DNA from: an uncultured Endozoicomonas sp.
Lineage (GTDB): Bacteria; Pseudomonadota; Gammaproteobacteria; Pseudomonadales; Endozoicomonadaceae
DNA: 64,000 nucleotides
Direction: 5' to 3'
Assembly (NCBI RefSeq): GCF_947495845.1
Contig: NZ_CANMAO010000005.1
Coordinates: 122,103 to 186,102 of the forward strand
In this document: positions 47,908-57,721 of the stretch, piece by piece
Layout: every line of letters starts with the position of its first letter
Position numbering within the stretch: the first letter of the stretch is position 1
Notes under the pieces: generated by a model
The model's database searches: none
What the model was told of the DNA's origin: nothing
Seen by the model: the letters and a program-made list of their open reading frames with translations, nothing else
Position numbers and translations under genes: made by a program

Positions 47908-50900
47908 GAGAGCCGACGGATAAAATTCTCCAATCTGGCGATATCCATTTCGCTAATAAGCGACAATATAAACCCAATAATATGTTGAAAACTGTCGTCC
48001 TGTTGAAAACTCAGCAGATAACGTTTCAACTGCTCTAAATCTCCCTGATCAAAAAGAGAAATAACGGTATCAGAAAATACATTCTTTTCTTTTAGCTGTA
48101 ACAAGACACACTCTTCATTCCATACTTCGGATGTTTCAACAGGTTCAGAAACATCACCAATGTATTGCACCCCCAGAAGCCTTCCGATTTTCTCAAACAT
48201 AACACCAGCGTCCACTGGTTTAGCGATGTATTCATCAAACCCCTGGTCAAGCAACTGTTTTCTAGCCCCTTGGCTAACACTGGCCGTTACCGCAATAATT
48301 TTAATATCATCCGCGGTGGGCAGCGTTCTAATCAGCTTCATTGCTTCTACACCGCCCATCACTGGCATTGAAATATCCATCATCACAAGATCGAAATAGG
48401 TGTTTCTCATTGCTTTAACAGCTTCAACCCCATTGCACGCTGTCATCACATTAAAGCCAGCAGAAACCAGTAAAGCATCGAGCATTTCCCGGTTACTACT
48501 GACATCATCAACAACCAACACCATAATCTGCTGACACTTGCTGTCGAGAGAGGTATAGCCTGAGGCATAAGGAGACTCACTCACCCGCTTCCCACCTTCA
48601 TGACTGACAGGCACCACCAATGGCAAGGTGAATGAAAACCGGCTCCCCTTTCCAGGCTCACTGACAACCTCAAGCTGCCCTCCCATTGCCAAAACCAATC
48701 GGCGACTGATCGCTAATCCAAGGCCAGTACCACCCATCTGATAATCGAGGTGTATTTGTCGAAAGGGCTCAAATACTGCTTCCAAATCACCGGCAGCAAT
48801 GCCAACACCGGTATCACAGATCGCAAAATACAACTGCGCCTTAGCGATCGAAACATGGCATTCCACCCAACCATTTAATGTATATTTAACACCATTACTG
48901 ATCAGATTAAGCAACACTTGTCGTACTTTTATTTCATCGAGCATCACAATATCAGGCAGTGATGGCTCAATAATCAACCGTAGATCGATCCCTTTACTGT
49001 TGGCCCTCTCTAATAAGATACTTTGTACACCTTTTAATAATGCCTTCAGATCAACAGCTGAGAAATGCAACTCAATCTCACTGGATTCGATCTTCGTCAG
49101 ATCAAGGATATCGTTGATCAAGGACAGCAAATGCTGCCCACTGGCTTCTATCGTATTCAAACTCTTACGTTGAGCCTTGTGCACGTCAGGGTTTCTGAGC
49201 AGCAATTGAGCATTACCCAGAATTCCGTTCAAAGGGGTTCGAAGCTCATGACTCATATTGGATAGAAATAATCCCTTGGCGAGATTCGCCCGCTCTGCAG
49301 CCTCTTTAGCGCTCAGCAGCTCATCCTTTATTCGCTTGCTTTCAGTCACATCCCGAATAACCATTGATATAAGAAGACCGTCGTCCATTCGCAAGGGGTT
49401 ACTGGTGATTTCCACAGGAAAGACCCTGCCCTCTTTATTCACCGCTTCCGATTCAAAGCCTTCAAGACAGAGGGTTTCCCAACTGGCATTTGTCAGATCG
49501 CTCAGCAATGGATGCCGGGGCCGGCTGCCAATGGGCGTGAGAAGATCCAGAGGCATATTCACCAGATCTTCCCGATGATAGCCAAACAAGGTTTCTACTC
49601 TGGAATTCACCATGCTGATAATGCCTTCCGGCGTCGCGATCACGGTGGCATCCGGTGCACTGTCCAGCAGCAACTTAAATTTCCGGGTATCGCTAACCCG
49701 ATCAGTAACATCATGAGCCAGCCCCTCGATCTGATACTGTCTTCCTGGAAGATCCCCCATGTCACTCCAGTAAATTTCCAACTGCCGCACACTGCCATCA
49801 ATGTGCCGCACATCCAGCTCAAAAGCATGATCACCACATCCCGCCATCACCTCCCGAAACTCCTGACGAAAACGATACTGGCTATCCTGCCCTTCCAGCA
49901 ATCCCATCAGTGGTCGGAGAAAGGCCTGTTGAGAATACCCAAGAATTGCCAGTATGGACGGACTGACATGGGTCACGCACCCTTCTTTATTAAGATTGAA
50001 ATAGAAGTACTTCCCTTTCACCTTGCCAAGCAGGTGGCCAATATTATTCGTTCTCGCTTGATGCAGTGCTTTTTCACGATCACATAAACGGTCAGCCAAC
50101 TGCTGGAAACTTTCAGTCAGACTGCCAATTTCATCTTCGCTGAACTTTTGAATCGATGGTTTAATTTGCCGGAAAGCAAAATCATCCATCGCTCTTTTCA
50201 ATCGAACGATTGGACGTGTAATTCTGACCGATACCAGACTTGCACAGGAAAAAATGAGCGCAAGGGAAAGCATCATTAACAGTGCATTGATCTGAGCCTG
50301 ATCAAGCACAGAGGCCAGCACCACTTTTTTAGGGGCATAACTGATCATCCACCAGGACACCGGGTTAATTGGCGCCCCCATTAGCCAGTATTCATGTTGA
50401 CGAGCCGGTACCCATGTATTTCTGAACTCAGGTTCACCCCGGGCAATCAAATCCTCCAAATCATTCCACATCCCCGGGGAGCCATAATAAAATTGACTCT
50501 CATGGATTGTATCAAGCGCATGTTTTCTGGGGGTTTCACTGTCCGTTTGCAGGTACTTCCCGGCACTGTTCACTATGGAAAAATGCGCTACGTCTGATCC
50601 TGCATCCAGTAGATGATGCCGAAAGTCTGATAAATTAATATCAACCCAAAAATAGCCCCGCAAACCCGATTCAGATTTAATAGGAATAATATAACTGACC
50701 AACCAGCCCACTTTAGCGCTGCCCCGGGGAGACGTCCAAATACCATCACTTTCTGCATTCGGGTTCGCCCACAGCAACTGTAATGGAAACAGCGATTGTT
50801 CTTCAGCTTCTTCCAACAGAACCGTACCGTCTATCCGGTTGCCCCTCAAAATATCCCAATGATGCTGCTCACCATTCCATTGGGCATACGCAGCCCCACG

Positions 50901-51194
50901 AAGCAAAGGGTCTCGTGCAATAAAACTATGCAGGTACGCATTCATTTTTTGCTGATCCGATGAATCGATTTCTGCCAGCATTTCGGACATCAACGAGGCC
51001 ATATTCATAACTAACTGAATATGGCTACCGATTTTATCCGCACTGTGCCAAACCTGCTCAACCAGTCCTTTAGCCACTTCGTGAGAAGACTGCTGAAGGG
51101 AATAATATAGATGAATCCCAAACAGCAGGTTATAGAGCAGGGTCACCGGAACCACTGTGAAGAATATAATTTTTTTTCTAATGGAAAATTGCAC
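47901..51194 (-). CDS. Hybrid sensor histidine kinase with Cache, HAMP, PAS and REC domains
   Basis: A 1097-residue membrane sensor. Order: membrane helix (about 8-28), periplasmic dCache-like domain (30-300, with GLRGYFWVDINLSDF), helix (303-323), HAMP (325-375), two PAS domains (about 395-500 and 505-620), HisKA with phosphorylated His649 (SNMSHELRTPLNG), ATPase domain (DTGVGIA, GTGLGLAI), and a receiver domain with Asp940 (LVMMDISMPVMGG). The last 90 residues have no recognised Hpt histidine motif, so the phosphate probably goes to a separate Hpt. The stop codon lies in the end of a family 2 element. It converges with the TRAP permease gene, which could be a target, but this is only positional. 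Confidence 0.93.
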   Translation of the reverse strand: MQFSIRKKIIFFTVVPVTLLYNLLFGIHLYYSLQQSSHEVAKGLVEQVWHSADKIGSHIQLVMNMASLMSEMLAEIDSSDQQKMNAYLHSFIARDPLLRGAAYAQWNGEQHHWDILRGNRIDGTVLLEEAEEQSLFPLQLLWANPNAESDGIWTSPRGSAKVGWLVSYIIPIKSESGLRGYFWVDINLSDFRHHLLDAGSDVAHFSIVNSAGKYLQTDSETPRKHALDTIHESQFYYGSPGMWNDLEDLIARGEPEFRNTWVPARQHEYWLMGAPINPVSWWMISYAPKKVVLASVLDQAQINALLMMLSLALIFSCASLVSVRITRPIVRLKRAMDDFAFRQIKPSIQKFSEDEIGSLTESFQQLADRLCDREKALHQARTNNIGHLLGKVKGKYFYFNLNKEGCVTHVSPSILAILGYSQQAFLRPLMGLLEGQDSQYRFRQEFREVMAGCGDHAFELDVRHIDGSVRQLEIYWSDMGDLPGRQYQIEGLAHDVTDRVSDTRKFKLLLDSAPDATVIATPEGIISMVNSRVETLFGYHREDLVNMPLDLLTPIGSRPRHPLLSDLTNASWETLCLEGFESEAVNKEGRVFPVEITSNPLRMDDGLLISMVIRDVTESKRIKDELLSAKEAAERANLAKGLFLSNMSHELRTPLNGILGNAQLLLRNPDVHKAQRKSLNTIEASGQHLLSLINDILDLTKIESSEIELHFSAVDLKALLKGVQSILLERANSKGIDLRLIIEPSLPDIVMLDEIKVRQVLLNLISNGVKYTLNGWVECHVSIAKAQLYFAICDTGVGIAAGDLEAVFEPFRQIHLDYQMGGTGLGLAISRRLVLAMGGQLEVVSEPGKGSRFSFTLPLVVPVSHEGGKRVSESPYASGYTSLDSKCQQIMVLVVDDVSSNREMLDALLVSAGFNVMTACNGVEAVKAMRNTYFDLVMMDISMPVMGGVEAMKLIRTLPTADDIKIIAVTASVSQGARKQLLDQGFDEYIAKPVDAGVMFEKIGRLLGVQYIGDVSEPVETSEVWNEECVLLQLKEKNVFSDTVISLFDQGDLEQLKRYLLSFQQDDSFQHIIGFILSLISEMDIARLENFIRRLSK

Positions 51195-51280
51195 TGGTCA
51201 TATCAAGGCTATGGGCAAAGAAAGCTAAGGATAGACCAGCACTCAGTTGCTGCATGACGTTTGGCATTCGCCTGAGAAAC

Positions 51281-51886
51281 CTAACGCTTTACCAAACTCT
51301 GGCAATTGAAGGCATTCTTCATTAGCGGGAGAGAGAACCGGCTCACATCAAATGCACCGCCTTCCAACCATGCCAGTGCATCGTCATTATTCACCACAGC
51401 AGGCATTCGCTCGCCAAGTACGGATAATTGTTCAGTGGCGGGCATCGTCAACACAGCACAGGATTCAAAACTGAGAGTGTCGTCTACTTGATAGCGCTCC
51501 CAAAGGCCAGCCATCAGCATGAAGGGTTGAGTTTGGCGGTTAATCTTCCAGAGTTGGCGCCGCTGATCGGGGCTGTGATGCCATTGGAAATAGCCATCTG
51601 CCAGAATCAGGCAGCGCCTTTTATACCATGCCTCTTTGAACATTGGCAGCTGACTGGCGGTCTCCACTCTGGCATTCGCCTGAGCTTTTGAAAAGTTATC
51701 CAGCCAGGATGGCGCTAACCCCCATTTGGCTTGAACTGCCTCGGGACGCCTTTTTTTATCTAGACGAATCATCCAGACCTGTCGTCCGGGCGCGATTTGC
51801 TGCAATGGGTTGTCTACAGAAAACGTGCCCAGCCCGAGAAACCCCAGATCAACTTCCGTCAAATTGAATGAATAACGTGTACACAT
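51281..51886 (-). CDS. SRAP-domain protein (YedK/HMCES-like) with altered active site
   Basis: A 201-residue SRAP-family protein. These proteins bind abasic sites in single-stranded DNA and form a covalent crosslink through Cys2. Here Cys2 (MCTRYSF) and the family asparagine (Asn71 in ANARVETAS) are kept. The expected Glu of the GW(F/Y)EW motif reads Gln101 (ADGYFQW) and the expected His of the IH(D/x)RMP motif is Gly158 (VLGERMP). Crosslinking might remain possible but with changed efficiency or release. Residue equivalences are by eye from motif position. Confidence 0.88.
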   Translation of the reverse strand: MCTRYSFNLTEVDLGFLGLGTFSVDNPLQQIAPGRQVWMIRLDKKRRPEAVQAKWGLAPSWLDNFSKAQANARVETASQLPMFKEAWYKRRCLILADGYFQWHHSPDQRRQLWKINRQTQPFMLMAGLWERYQVDDTLSFESCAVLTMPATEQLSVLGERMPAVVNNDDALAWLEGGAFDVSRFSLPLMKNAFNCQSLVKR

Positions 51887-51894
51887 GATAATGA

Positions 51895-52125
51895 TCAGGG
51901 CTCGTCAAGTATGGGTGTTGCCGAGAGATAATCATCAATCAGCTGCTTTGCCAGAAGCGCATCCTCTGCCGGAACATAAAGCCCCAGCAATCCAATGGCC
52001 GGCAGCTCACCCATCGCACCGGTAAGGTCAACGCCTGAGAGATGGCTGTGGATACGTTTGCTGTGCAGCATATCCTTCAAACACTGCCCTTCGATCAAAG
52101 TCACCGGTGTATAGATATGAATCAT
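51895..52125 (-). CDS. DUF2007-domain small protein
   Basis: A 76-residue protein of the DUF2007 family (putative signal-transducing protein), with PVTLIEGQCLKDMLHSKRIH at the N terminus and GLYVPAEDALLAKQLIDDY at the C terminus. Its start overlaps the stop of the Sel1-like gene by four bases (ATGA), so the two are coupled. Function unknown. Confidence 0.88.
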   Translation of the reverse strand: MIHIYTPVTLIEGQCLKDMLHSKRIHSHLSGVDLTGAMGELPAIGLLGLYVPAEDALLAKQLIDDYLSATPILDEP

Positions 52126-52673
52126 TTCAGATACAACGTTTCTAACTGAGTGACTAATTCACCGGCCTTCTCACGCTGTTGCTCATTGAGCATGCCCATT
52201 AATGTTTGCTTTTGTATCTCTGCCTGTCCCGCCAGCGGATTGTCTTTATGAAGGCTCAGCTCTGTCCACATATAGGCGGCAATTAAGTTACGATCCGTAC
52301 CTTCGCCATTCAGGTAGGCTCGTCCCAGTTCATACTGCGCTTCCGCATTCAGCCCATCCCGCCCTGCGGCCTGTTCAAAGAAGGTAAACGCTAAATCTCT
52401 GTTCTTGCCAGTGCCCGCCAGGCCATCTCGATAAGCCCGCCCGATCAAGAGTTGCGCCTCTGCCCGAGTTGCCTGGTCTCCCTTACGAGCCACTTCCTGA
52501 AGCGTTTCAACCGTGGATAAGCTACTGTCCAGCCCGTCCAGTTGAGCAACTTCGACCAGCGCCCCAAGACGCACTTGAAGATTTTGCTCAGACTCTGTCG
52601 CTATTGCCTGATTTGCCCCAAGGGCAACCACCAGCATTAAACAACCAATCATTCCGTCAATTCGCTTGGACAT
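52122..52673 (-). CDS. Sel1/TPR-like periplasmic protein
   Basis: A 183-residue protein with a signal peptide (MSKRIDGMIGCLMLVVALGA, cleavage near AIA at about residue 26). Tandem Sel1-like helical repeats follow: AEAQLLIGRAYRDGLAGTGK and AEAQYELGRAYLNGEGTDRN (about residues 85-140). Such repeats mediate protein-protein contacts, here in the periplasm. It forms an operon with the DUF2007 gene. Confidence 0.87.
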   Translation of the reverse strand: MSKRIDGMIGCLMLVVALGANQAIATESEQNLQVRLGALVEVAQLDGLDSSLSTVETLQEVARKGDQATRAEAQLLIGRAYRDGLAGTGKNRDLAFTFFEQAAGRDGLNAEAQYELGRAYLNGEGTDRNLIAAYMWTELSLHKDNPLAGQAEIQKQTLMGMLNEQQREKAGELVTQLETLYLK

Positions 52674-52851
52674 TATGAACCTCTGTTTTGTGGTATTTAT
52701 ATTCCAGTTGCGCTGTATTTTATGTCAGACTCTGAAACGGTGTAAAACACATCGTGTTTACAATAAGCGACAGTGTTTATACAGACCACAAAAAAATGAA
52801 TGGATATACTCCACCGGTTATCCGCCTGAACTGTTGTGAACACACGCCCCC

Positions 52852-54027
52852 ATGGAAGCTTTTGACGATATCCGCCCTTACTTTGACAATGAAGTCCGTC
52901 AAACCCTGAACCGCTTACTTCAGGATCCGGATTTATTGGATGTTCTGGCAAAACACCGTTACCCCAAACTGGCCCGCCTATTGCCCGCCATAACCCAATG
53001 GCTAACATCGATTGTACTTAAGTACAAAACCCGGCACATAGACAATGTGCATGCTTTCCAAGGGTTGATCGAGCCATTTCTCACCCGGGTGATTAAAACC
53101 ACCACCAGCCGCGTCACTTTCTCAGGCCTGGAGCAACTGGATAAAGACAAAGCCCACCTGTTCCTGTCCAACCATCGAGATATAGTTCTCGACCCGGCAC
53201 TGGTGAACTATGCGCTCTATCAGAATGGTATGGAAACCTGTCAGATCGCCATTGGTGACAACCTGATCAACCGCCCCTTCGTCAGTGATCTGATGCGACT
53301 TAATAAAAGCTTTATTGTGAAACGATCAGTCTCCGGCCGGCGGGAAAAGTTACTGGCCTTTCAAAACCTGTCCGCTTACATACACCACTGCATTGATACG
53401 GGTCAGCCCGTATGGATTGCCCAGAGTGAAGGTCGAGCAAAGGATGGCAATGACCGCACAGACCCAGCCATCATCAAAATGTTCAATCTGAGCAAGAAAA
53501 ATAAGTCCACGTCCTTTGCTGACAATATTCGATCCTTCAATCTTGTGCCGGTTTCTATTTCCTACGAATACGATCCTTGTGACATCAACAAGGCGAGAGA
53601 ACTGTACGAAAAAACAGAATCCGGCCATTATCAAAAAGAGGATGATGAGGATTTACGAAGCATCGTGACGGGCATTGAAGGTTTCAAAGGCCACGTTCAC
53701 GTGGCCTTTGGCCAACCTCTGACGGACAGTTTTAATGATGCCGGTGACGTTGCCCGGGAAGTAGACCGGCAAATTCATCATAACTACCAATTGCAGCCAT
53801 CCAACTTGCTGGCTTTGGAAACCCTTGAAGGGGACTTGTTCAGCACCGCAAATTCAATTGAGTCGCTGTTCCCCAACATTGATACCAAGAAAAAACGACG
53901 CGAGTTCGCCAACCGGCTGGAAAACTGCCCGGAAGCCCACCGCCAATGGTTTCTCAAAATGTACGCTCAACCAGCCATCAATCGCTTTGGTTATGATGTA
54001 CAGAGTGAAAACCATGAAGAAACATGA
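52852..54027 (+). CDS. PlsC-type glycerolipid acyltransferase
   Basis: A 391-residue acyltransferase of the PlsC/GPAT superfamily. The acyltransferase block I reads FLSNHRDIVLDPAL (H..D motif in the NHRDI-type variant), with the later SFIVKRSV and WIAQSEGRAKDG as blocks II and III, and VPVSISYEYDP as block IV. It probably transfers an acyl chain to glycerol-3-phosphate or a lyso-lipid at the membrane's inner face. The large C-terminal extension (about residues 250-391) sets it apart from the ordinary 240-residue PlsC. Confidence 0.85.
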   Translation: MEAFDDIRPYFDNEVRQTLNRLLQDPDLLDVLAKHRYPKLARLLPAITQWLTSIVLKYKTRHIDNVHAFQGLIEPFLTRVIKTTTSRVTFSGLEQLDKDKAHLFLSNHRDIVLDPALVNYALYQNGMETCQIAIGDNLINRPFVSDLMRLNKSFIVKRSVSGRREKLLAFQNLSAYIHHCIDTGQPVWIAQSEGRAKDGNDRTDPAIIKMFNLSKKNKSTSFADNIRSFNLVPVSISYEYDPCDINKARELYEKTESGHYQKEDDEDLRSIVTGIEGFKGHVHVAFGQPLTDSFNDAGDVAREVDRQIHHNYQLQPSNLLALETLEGDLFSTANSIESLFPNIDTKKKRREFANRLENCPEAHRQWFLKMYAQPAINRFGYDVQSENHEET

Positions 54028-54036
54028 GCATCAAGT

Positions 54037-54384
54037 ATGAAAAGTGATACTTACAAAATCTGCGTGATGATTCCTACCGGATTCGTTAGCGCTGTGAAGG
54101 ATGCTATGTTTGCTGCCGGTGCCGGTCATTACGAAAATTATGATCAATGTTGTTGGGAAACCGCAGGCACCGGACAATTTCGTGCGCTGGAGGGAAGTCA
54201 ACCGTTCTCAGGATCCCAGGGTGTCGTGCATCAGGAAGAAACCTGGAAAGTGGAGCTCATCTGTCATCAAAAGTATCTTGAACAGGTGATCGAGGCATTA
54301 CGACATACTCACCCTTATGAGGTGCCCGCTTTTGATATAACCCCGGTATTCCTTACCTATCCCTTCGCTCCGCAGGTGGATTAA
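54037..54384 (+). CDS. NIF3/YqfO C-terminal-like small protein
   Basis: A 115-residue protein like the small NIF3-related YqfO-type proteins of pseudomonads. YKICVMIPTGFVSAVKDAMF, AGAGHYENYDQCCWETAGTG and QFRALEGSQPFSGSQG match the CutA-like inserted domain of NIF3 proteins, and LRHTHPYEVPAFDITPVF is the typical C terminus. The metal-binding parts of full-length NIF3 are absent. It follows the acyltransferase after nine bases and overlaps a convergent NUDIX gene by 32 bases. Confidence 0.9.
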   Translation: MKSDTYKICVMIPTGFVSAVKDAMFAAGAGHYENYDQCCWETAGTGQFRALEGSQPFSGSQGVVHQEETWKVELICHQKYLEQVIEALRHTHPYEVPAFDITPVFLTYPFAPQVD

Positions 54385-54919
54385 CCGCCTCTATTCTCAT
54401 GGGGAATGCGCCTGACTGGCGATCAGAAAAGTAATATTTCAACGTTGTAGCGATGGTTGAGAAAGCCAATGCATCCCAGGGAATTTCCTCTTCGGAGAAC
54501 AGCGCCACCTCCTCACTCTCATCTCCCGGTGCAAATTCAGGACGTTCCAACGTCGACAGGAAAAAGGCCGACAAATGCCCGACATGAACCACATTAAACA
54601 ATATATAAAGTGACTCAATGGTCACATTAGCGCAAGCCTCTTCCCAGGTTTCCCGAAGCGCACCCTGCTCAATGGTTTCACCCAACTCCATAAAACCACC
54701 CGGCAGCGTCCAGAAGCCTTTTCTGGGCTCAATCGCCCGCTTACATAACAGCACCTTACCCTGATAAACCGGCAGGCAACCCGCCACCACCCGAGGGTTT
54801 ACATAATGTATGGTATGGCAATGATCACAAACATCCCGTTCTCGCTGATCACCTTCCGGCACTTCTTTTCGGGTCTGATGACCACAGGCACTGCAATATC
54901 GAATGGCGGACCCGATCAT
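54353..54919 (-). CDS. NUDIX hydrolase with N-terminal zinc ribbon
   Basis: A 188-residue NUDIX protein. A zinc ribbon (CSACGHQT and CDHCHTIH, residues about 9-37) precedes the NUDIX box GGFMELGETIEQGALRETWE(EA), matching GX5EX7REUXEE. The architecture resembles NudC-like or ADP-ribose pyrophosphatases. The substrate is unknown. Confidence 0.9.
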   Translation of the reverse strand: MIGSAIRYCSACGHQTRKEVPEGDQRERDVCDHCHTIHYVNPRVVAGCLPVYQGKVLLCKRAIEPRKGFWTLPGGFMELGETIEQGALRETWEEACANVTIESLYILFNVVHVGHLSAFFLSTLERPEFAPGDESEEVALFSEEEIPWDALAFSTIATTLKYYFSDRQSGAFPMRIEAVNPPAERRDR

Positions 54920-55137
54920 TAGCTGTTACTCCCTGTTTTCTGACGTGCTTTCGCAACGGCTTATCTCCAGAGTAACAAACCCCATAACAGCAAAAAACCA
55001 TCTTAAGGAATTAAATTCTATTTGGCTTATACCCAAAGGATTTTATACGTCAAAGTCTGAGTTATTTTCCAAGAATCCATTCAATACTGGATAAATCCGC
55101 TGCAGCTTCTTAATATACATCCAAGCCCTTGGCCAGG

Positions 55138-55761
55138 ATGCCTGAAGTTACCCTTATGTTAAAACAGGTTGAAGAGCGGCTGAGTCACCATCAGCCCAGA
55201 ATAGTTGGCACACAACTTCCCGAAGCGGCAGTACTGATACCAATAACAGACAGCCCAGAACCCGAGCTGGTGTTTACCCGCAGGGCAACCCATATGAGCA
55301 CTCACAGTGGCGAAGTCGCATTTCCGGGAGGCAAACGAGACCCGTCGGACAAAGACTTGATCGATACTGCGCTTCGCGAGTCCTACGAAGAAGTTGGATT
55401 GCCGATGGAAAAGGTCCGTGTCATTGGTCAGACAGGCTCAGTGGTTTCGCGCTTTGGTCTGGAAGTCACTCCCATCATTGGCATCATTGATGCCAACACG
55501 CCACTGAAAGCCAACATGGATGAACTGGATCGAATTTTCAAAGTGCCAGTCCGTTATTTTCTGGATGAAAGTCACATCACCTTCAATCACTGGAAACTGA
55601 AGGATCAGGACTACATGATGCCTTCTTTTTATTATCAGGATTATCTGATCTGGGGTTTGACGGCAGTGATGCTGGTTGAGTTTCTGAACATTACTCTGGA
55701 TGCCGACATCGCTCTGGATGCGCCTCAGTTTCACAGCCATTACCTAAGGCAAAGGGCTTAA
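55138..55761 (+). CDS. nudL: NUDIX hydrolase, CoA pyrophosphatase-like
   Basis: A 207-residue NUDIX protein. The CoA-type motif ATHMSTHSGEVAFPGG(K) directly precedes the NUDIX box GGKRDPSDKDLIDTALRESY(EEVG), as in NudL/YeaB enzymes that cleave CoA into 3',5'-ADP and 4'-phosphopantetheine. The start could be a TTG at 55129 or ATG at 55138; both have weak ribosome sites, and the ATG is used. Its stop overlaps the stop of the convergent CHI-like gene. Confidence 0.88.
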   Translation: MPEVTLMLKQVEERLSHHQPRIVGTQLPEAAVLIPITDSPEPELVFTRRATHMSTHSGEVAFPGGKRDPSDKDLIDTALRESYEEVGLPMEKVRVIGQTGSVVSRFGLEVTPIIGIIDANTPLKANMDELDRIFKVPVRYFLDESHITFNHWKLKDQDYMMPSFYYQDYLIWGLTAVMLVEFLNITLDADIALDAPQFHSHYLRQRA

Positions 55762-56321
55762 TCATCAGCAGCTAACCCGATCAACCCCTTTCTCAGTTTT
55801 GGGTAAGCGGTATTTTCTGACAACCAGATTTCCAGAAAAGCTCTGGATAGAGCCGGATCATCCACTTGCCCAATAAATTGATGACCAAAGTAGAACTTCC
55901 CTTTCTCGTCCTCGATCACAAAGACCAGTTGATCGCCTTTTTTAATATCAGGCCAAAAAGGCGACAGTATCGCCAACCAATGACGTCGAAATGCTTTGGA
56001 GTAGTTCAGGTGGCGCCACTGATCATCCGTCGCTGACAGCAAACTCTTTTTCTTAATGTTACGTTTGTAATCAATCACCAAGGCAACCGAAGATTCAAAC
56101 CACTGGTTTTCGTTGTATTGCCCGTCCGGAGTGAATAGTCTGGCATCATAGATATGCCATAACCCCCACCATAAAGAGGAAGAACCGACGGGCTTCCAGC
56201 TTTCCCAAGAATGATCTGAAGAAGAGGATTCAGCACTGAACAGTGGCTGACTGATGATCAGGGCAAGCGTTAGACATAAGAAACGCAGAAAAAGATCACA
56301 TCCGCTGTAAACCGATCCCAT
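55758..56321 (-). CDS. Chalcone isomerase-like exported protein
   Basis: A 187-residue protein with a signal peptide (LFLRFLCLTLALIISQPLFS, cleavage after SA near residue 29). The mature domain, SSSLWWGLWHIYDARLFTPD, FESSVALVIDYKRNIKKKSL and LVFVIEDEKGKFYFGHQFIG, resembles bacterial chalcone isomerase-like proteins. Plant-type isomerase activity is not expected. Function unknown. Confidence 0.85.
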   Translation of the reverse strand: MGSVYSGCDLFLRFLCLTLALIISQPLFSAESSSSDHSWESWKPVGSSSLWWGLWHIYDARLFTPDGQYNENQWFESSVALVIDYKRNIKKKSLLSATDDQWRHLNYSKAFRRHWLAILSPFWPDIKKGDQLVFVIEDEKGKFYFGHQFIGQVDDPALSRAFLEIWLSENTAYPKLRKGLIGLAADD

Positions 56322-56414
56322 GAAAAAACCTTTTTATCTGATTAGCTTTTCATCACTTACGTATCGGCTTGCTGAGCAGTTCACCAGAACTGCTCAAAAA
56401 GTAGTTAACAACAA

Positions 56415-57671
56415 TTAATCCGCCACAAACATACGAACACTTTTAATCCGGTTATCTCTCACCTGCAGTATTTCAAAACGATAATTTTTCACTTTCCAGC
56501 AAACACTGGCATCGGGGATCACCTGCATTTCTTCAGTGATCAAACCATTAATGGTGCGGGCATCGTCAGTGGGCAGCTCCCAACCCAACAGCTTATTCAC
56601 ATCACGAATGGAGGCAGAGCCATCGATAATATAACTGCCATCACCCTGAGGAGTAATCTCCTGACTGCTGTCGGAGACATCTGTCGTAAAGTCGCCAACA
56701 ATCTCTTCAAGAATATCTTCCAGCGTTACCAAACCCATGATATCGCCATACTCATCCACCACTAGCGCCGTGCGTTCTTTGGCTTTCTGAAAGTTAAATA
56801 ATTGAGTATGAAGTGGTGTGGTTTCCGGAACGTAATAAGGCTCAATGGTTTCCTGCAATAAGGTCGCCTTATTCACTTCTTCCAACGTCAGAAGTCGTGC
56901 AATTTTACGCATATGAAGCATACCAACGATATTGTTGATATCGCCACGGTAGACGGGCATTCGCGTGTGCTGACAGTCTCTGAGCTGGTGAATGATCTCT
57001 TTAATATCATCTTCAATATCGATGCCATTGATTTCATTACGGGGCACCATAATGTCATCAACACTCACCTTTTCAAGATCGAGAATACCCAGCAACATGC
57101 CTTTACGCTTGGTCGGTAATCTTAACCCTGATTCATTCACCAGCGTTCGAAGCTCTTCACTGGTCAGGTAGTCTTCACCTTCCTGCCCTGGTCGTATACC
57201 AAAAGGTCGCATCAGCAATGAACAGATCCAGTTCACTAAAGCAACCACGGGATAAAGAACTTTCAACATCGGCGTTAACACCCATGATGAAGGAAAAGCT
57301 ATTTTCTCAGGATACATGGCCGCAATGGTTTTTGGCGTCACTTCACCAAAGATCAGTACCACAAAGGTCAAGCCCAGCGTGGCAATGGCAATGCCGCTGT
57401 CTCCCCACATGCGCATAGCGATAATCGTGGCAATGGCTGAAGCGAGAATATTCACCAGATTATTGCCAATCAGAATCACACCAATGAGCCGATCAGGTCG
57501 ATCCAGAAGCTCACTGGTTCTTTTGGCTGCTCGATTACCTTTACGGGCAAGATGGCGAAGGCGATAGCGGTTGATCGCCATCATGCCGGTTTCAGAGCTG
57601 GAGAAAAATGCAGAGAAGAGCAGCAGGAAAATCAGTGCGCCAACCAGAACGCTAAGGGGAGCTTCACTCAA
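56415..57671 (-). CDS. CorC/HlyC-family membrane protein (CNNM + CBS)
   Basis: A 418-residue protein. The N-terminal CNNM membrane domain (about 1-190: FFSSSETGMMAINRYRLRHL) is followed by two CBS domains (about 205-330, with VDDIMVPRNEINGIDIED and VVDEYGDIMGLVTLEDILEE) and a C-terminal CorC_HlyC domain (about 335-418). Such proteins are linked to magnesium or cobalt efflux. It lies next to the CcsA-like gene and upstream of ffh, a neighbourhood common in gammaproteobacteria. Confidence 0.92.
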   Translation of the reverse strand: MSEAPLSVLVGALIFLLLFSAFFSSSETGMMAINRYRLRHLARKGNRAAKRTSELLDRPDRLIGVILIGNNLVNILASAIATIIAMRMWGDSGIAIATLGLTFVVLIFGEVTPKTIAAMYPEKIAFPSSWVLTPMLKVLYPVVALVNWICSLLMRPFGIRPGQEGEDYLTSEELRTLVNESGLRLPTKRKGMLLGILDLEKVSVDDIMVPRNEINGIDIEDDIKEIIHQLRDCQHTRMPVYRGDINNIVGMLHMRKIARLLTLEEVNKATLLQETIEPYYVPETTPLHTQLFNFQKAKERTALVVDEYGDIMGLVTLEDILEEIVGDFTTDVSDSSQEITPQGDGSYIIDGSASIRDVNKLLGWELPTDDARTINGLITEEMQVIPDASVCWKVKNYRFEILQVRDNRIKSVRMFVAD

Positions 57672-57721
57672 AAAGGTATGCCTTTAGGATTTACGAATTT
57701 AGTTATTTTATCTCAAACATA

